A stretch of 64,000 nt of DNA from Pardosa pseudoannulata (Eukaryota; Arthropoda; Arachnida; Araneae; Lycosidae): the NCBI GenBank assembly GCA_032207245.1, contig CM063509.1, positions 104,074,367-104,138,366 of the forward strand. The letters run 5' to 3'. This document shows positions 62,551-64,000 of this stretch, piece by piece. Under the pieces are notes generated by a model. That model ran no database searches and was not told the DNA's origin. It saw only the letters and a list, made by a program, of their open reading frames with translations. Position 1 is the stretch's first letter; each line of letters opens with the position of its first letter. The position numbers and the translations under genes were made by a program.

Positions 62551-62795
62551 TGTGACGCGCCGTGAGGAGTTAGCCACATAAATACGGCTCACACGCAGTG
62601 ATCGGAGCAGAGAGCAGTGTGTACATTCCACGGACAGAACTGTGGGTACCCGACGCAGCTAAGCGTGCCTTTGTTAAAAGTTGGGCGCCAATGTGCGACG
62701 CCGTTGAAGATGGTTGATGATTAGTGTGCTCTGAGATTTGAATAAAACTATGAAAATGTACTCAGGACTCTAGTGTCGTTTACTGGAAAGTGTCA
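62551..62795 (+). mobile_element. Small LTR-like segment
   Basis: It starts TGTGACGCGCCGTGAGGAGT and ends AAAGTGTCA, with short inverted ends TGTGAC/GTGTCA. It has a TATA-like CATAAATACGG near 62576 and a polyadenylation-type AATAAAAC near 62740, in the order expected for an LTR. The flanks (CTGAG, TATAT) do not show a target duplication. It is GC-richer than its surroundings. Confidence 0.45.
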
Positions 62796-62972
62796 TATAT
62801 ATATATATATATATAATATATATATTTGTATATATATTTTATAAGTATATATATATATATATATATAAAATATATATGTATATATATGTATATATATGTA
62901 TACTATGTATATATATATATATAAAATATTTTTATTTATAAAGTTATATATATGTATATATATATATGTAAT

Positions 62973-63003
<31 letters not shown>

Positions 63004-63428
63004 TACAATATAGTATATTTATTAATATATATATATATATATATAGCTATTTATAATAAGTTATGTATTTATGTATATATAATGTATATGTATGTATATG
63101 TATGTATATATATGTATATATAAATATGTATATATATATATGTAAATATTATTGTTTATATATATTAAATATATATGTATTTATATGTAAATATATGTAT
63201 GTATAATATATATATGTATGTAAGTATATATATGTATATTATATATATATATAATATATGTATAATTATATATATATATATATGTATAAATATATTTTAT
63301 ATATATATATATATAATATATGTAGATATATGTATATATATATGTAATAAAACAATATAAGTATATATATGTGTAAATATGTGTATAATATGTGTATATA
63401 TATGTGTATAAAAAATATATATATATAC

Positions 63429-63477
<49 letters not shown>

Positions 63478-64000
63478 TTCTATGTATATATATATATGTA
63501 TATATATATATGTATATAATATATATTTTTATATATGTATAATAATATATATATGTATATATATGTATGTATATATATAATATATGTATTATATATGTAT
63601 ATATATGTATAAAATTTATATGTATATATGTATATATATATGTTTATATATAAATTATATATATATATATGTATATATGTATATATATATATGTATATAT
63701 ATATGTTATATATTGAATATATATATATGTATATATATGTATATATATATGTAAATATGTATATATGTATATATATATATTTAAAAATATGTATATGTAT
63801 TATGTATATGTATAAAATGATATATATATATGTATGTATACAATTTTATTATATATGTAATGTATATATAATGTATATAATATATGTATAATATATGTAT
63901 GTATATATATATATGTATAATAATATATTTTTATATATGTATATATATTTGTATATATATATATATGATATATATATATTAAATATAAATATGTTATATA
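62796..64000. repeat. Degenerate (TATA/TATG)n satellite
   Basis: About 1.2 kb composed almost only of TATATA, TATGTA and AATATA words in irregular order, running off the window end. Frames through it encode Tyr/Ile/Met/Cys runs and are artefacts. Confidence 0.93.

Overview
This window is AT-rich nuclear DNA from an animal, most likely an arthropod and plausibly a spider. The evidence is spliced coding sequence with a polyadenylation signal, tRNA-headed SINEs, mariner, pogo, piggyBac, hAT, Helitron, LINE and LTR relics, long (TA)n and (CA)n tracts, and one BTB/BACK-like gene of a kind that is greatly expanded in spiders. There are no operons, rRNA genes or CRISPR arrays. The spider assignment is inference from family resemblance; the rest is read from the sequence.

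Only one probable host gene is visible: a two-exon gene with coding exons at 41010-42054 and 48655-48737 (+), joined in phase across a 6.6-kb intron and followed by AATAAA at 48854. Its intron is loaded with transposon remnants. Every other recognisable coding stretch is a broken transposon gene: Jockey-like RT (7955-8427), pogo N-termini (19756, 21056), a pogo DDE piece (50330-50749), gag (27663), a LINE C-terminus (44085-45056), piggyBac pieces (44478 and 47510-47818), a MADF ORF (51972), DUF4817-family pieces (22241 and 57160-57500) and mariner (58220-59267).

Layout: 0.6-6.2 kb holds a SINE and a roughly 1-kb tandem array hit by a TTAA MITE, a SINE and a Helitron. 6.7-8.4 kb has a 176-bp repeat and a LINE relic. 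11.5-14.3 kb has a 520-bp tandem repeat and a second SINE family. 15-18 kb is a duplication that differs by a MITE and carries a Helitron. 18.1-23.6 kb is a duplicated pogo-like element, a DUF4817 MITE and a foldback element. 23.6-28.5 kb has a solo LTR, a long-TIR mariner MITE and a gag relic. 29.4-31.3 kb is a 136-bp satellite. 32.3-38.7 kb has TA tracts, LTR-like segments, a second solo LTR and a hAT MITE. 39-40.4 kb has another TTAA MITE and two foldback copies. 41-49.5 kb is the host gene with piggyBac relatives. 50.3-52.7 kb has pogo debris and two nested elements. 54-61.9 kb has a Helitron, SINEs, a DUF4817 element, mariner and a nested MITE. 62.3-64 kb has a piggyBac end, an LTR-like segment and degenerate TA satellite.

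The distinctive quality of the window is that many insertions can be dated relative to one another and resolved to the base. Duplicated host sequences preserve empty target sites, and several elements are nested inside one another's terminal repeats or target duplications.
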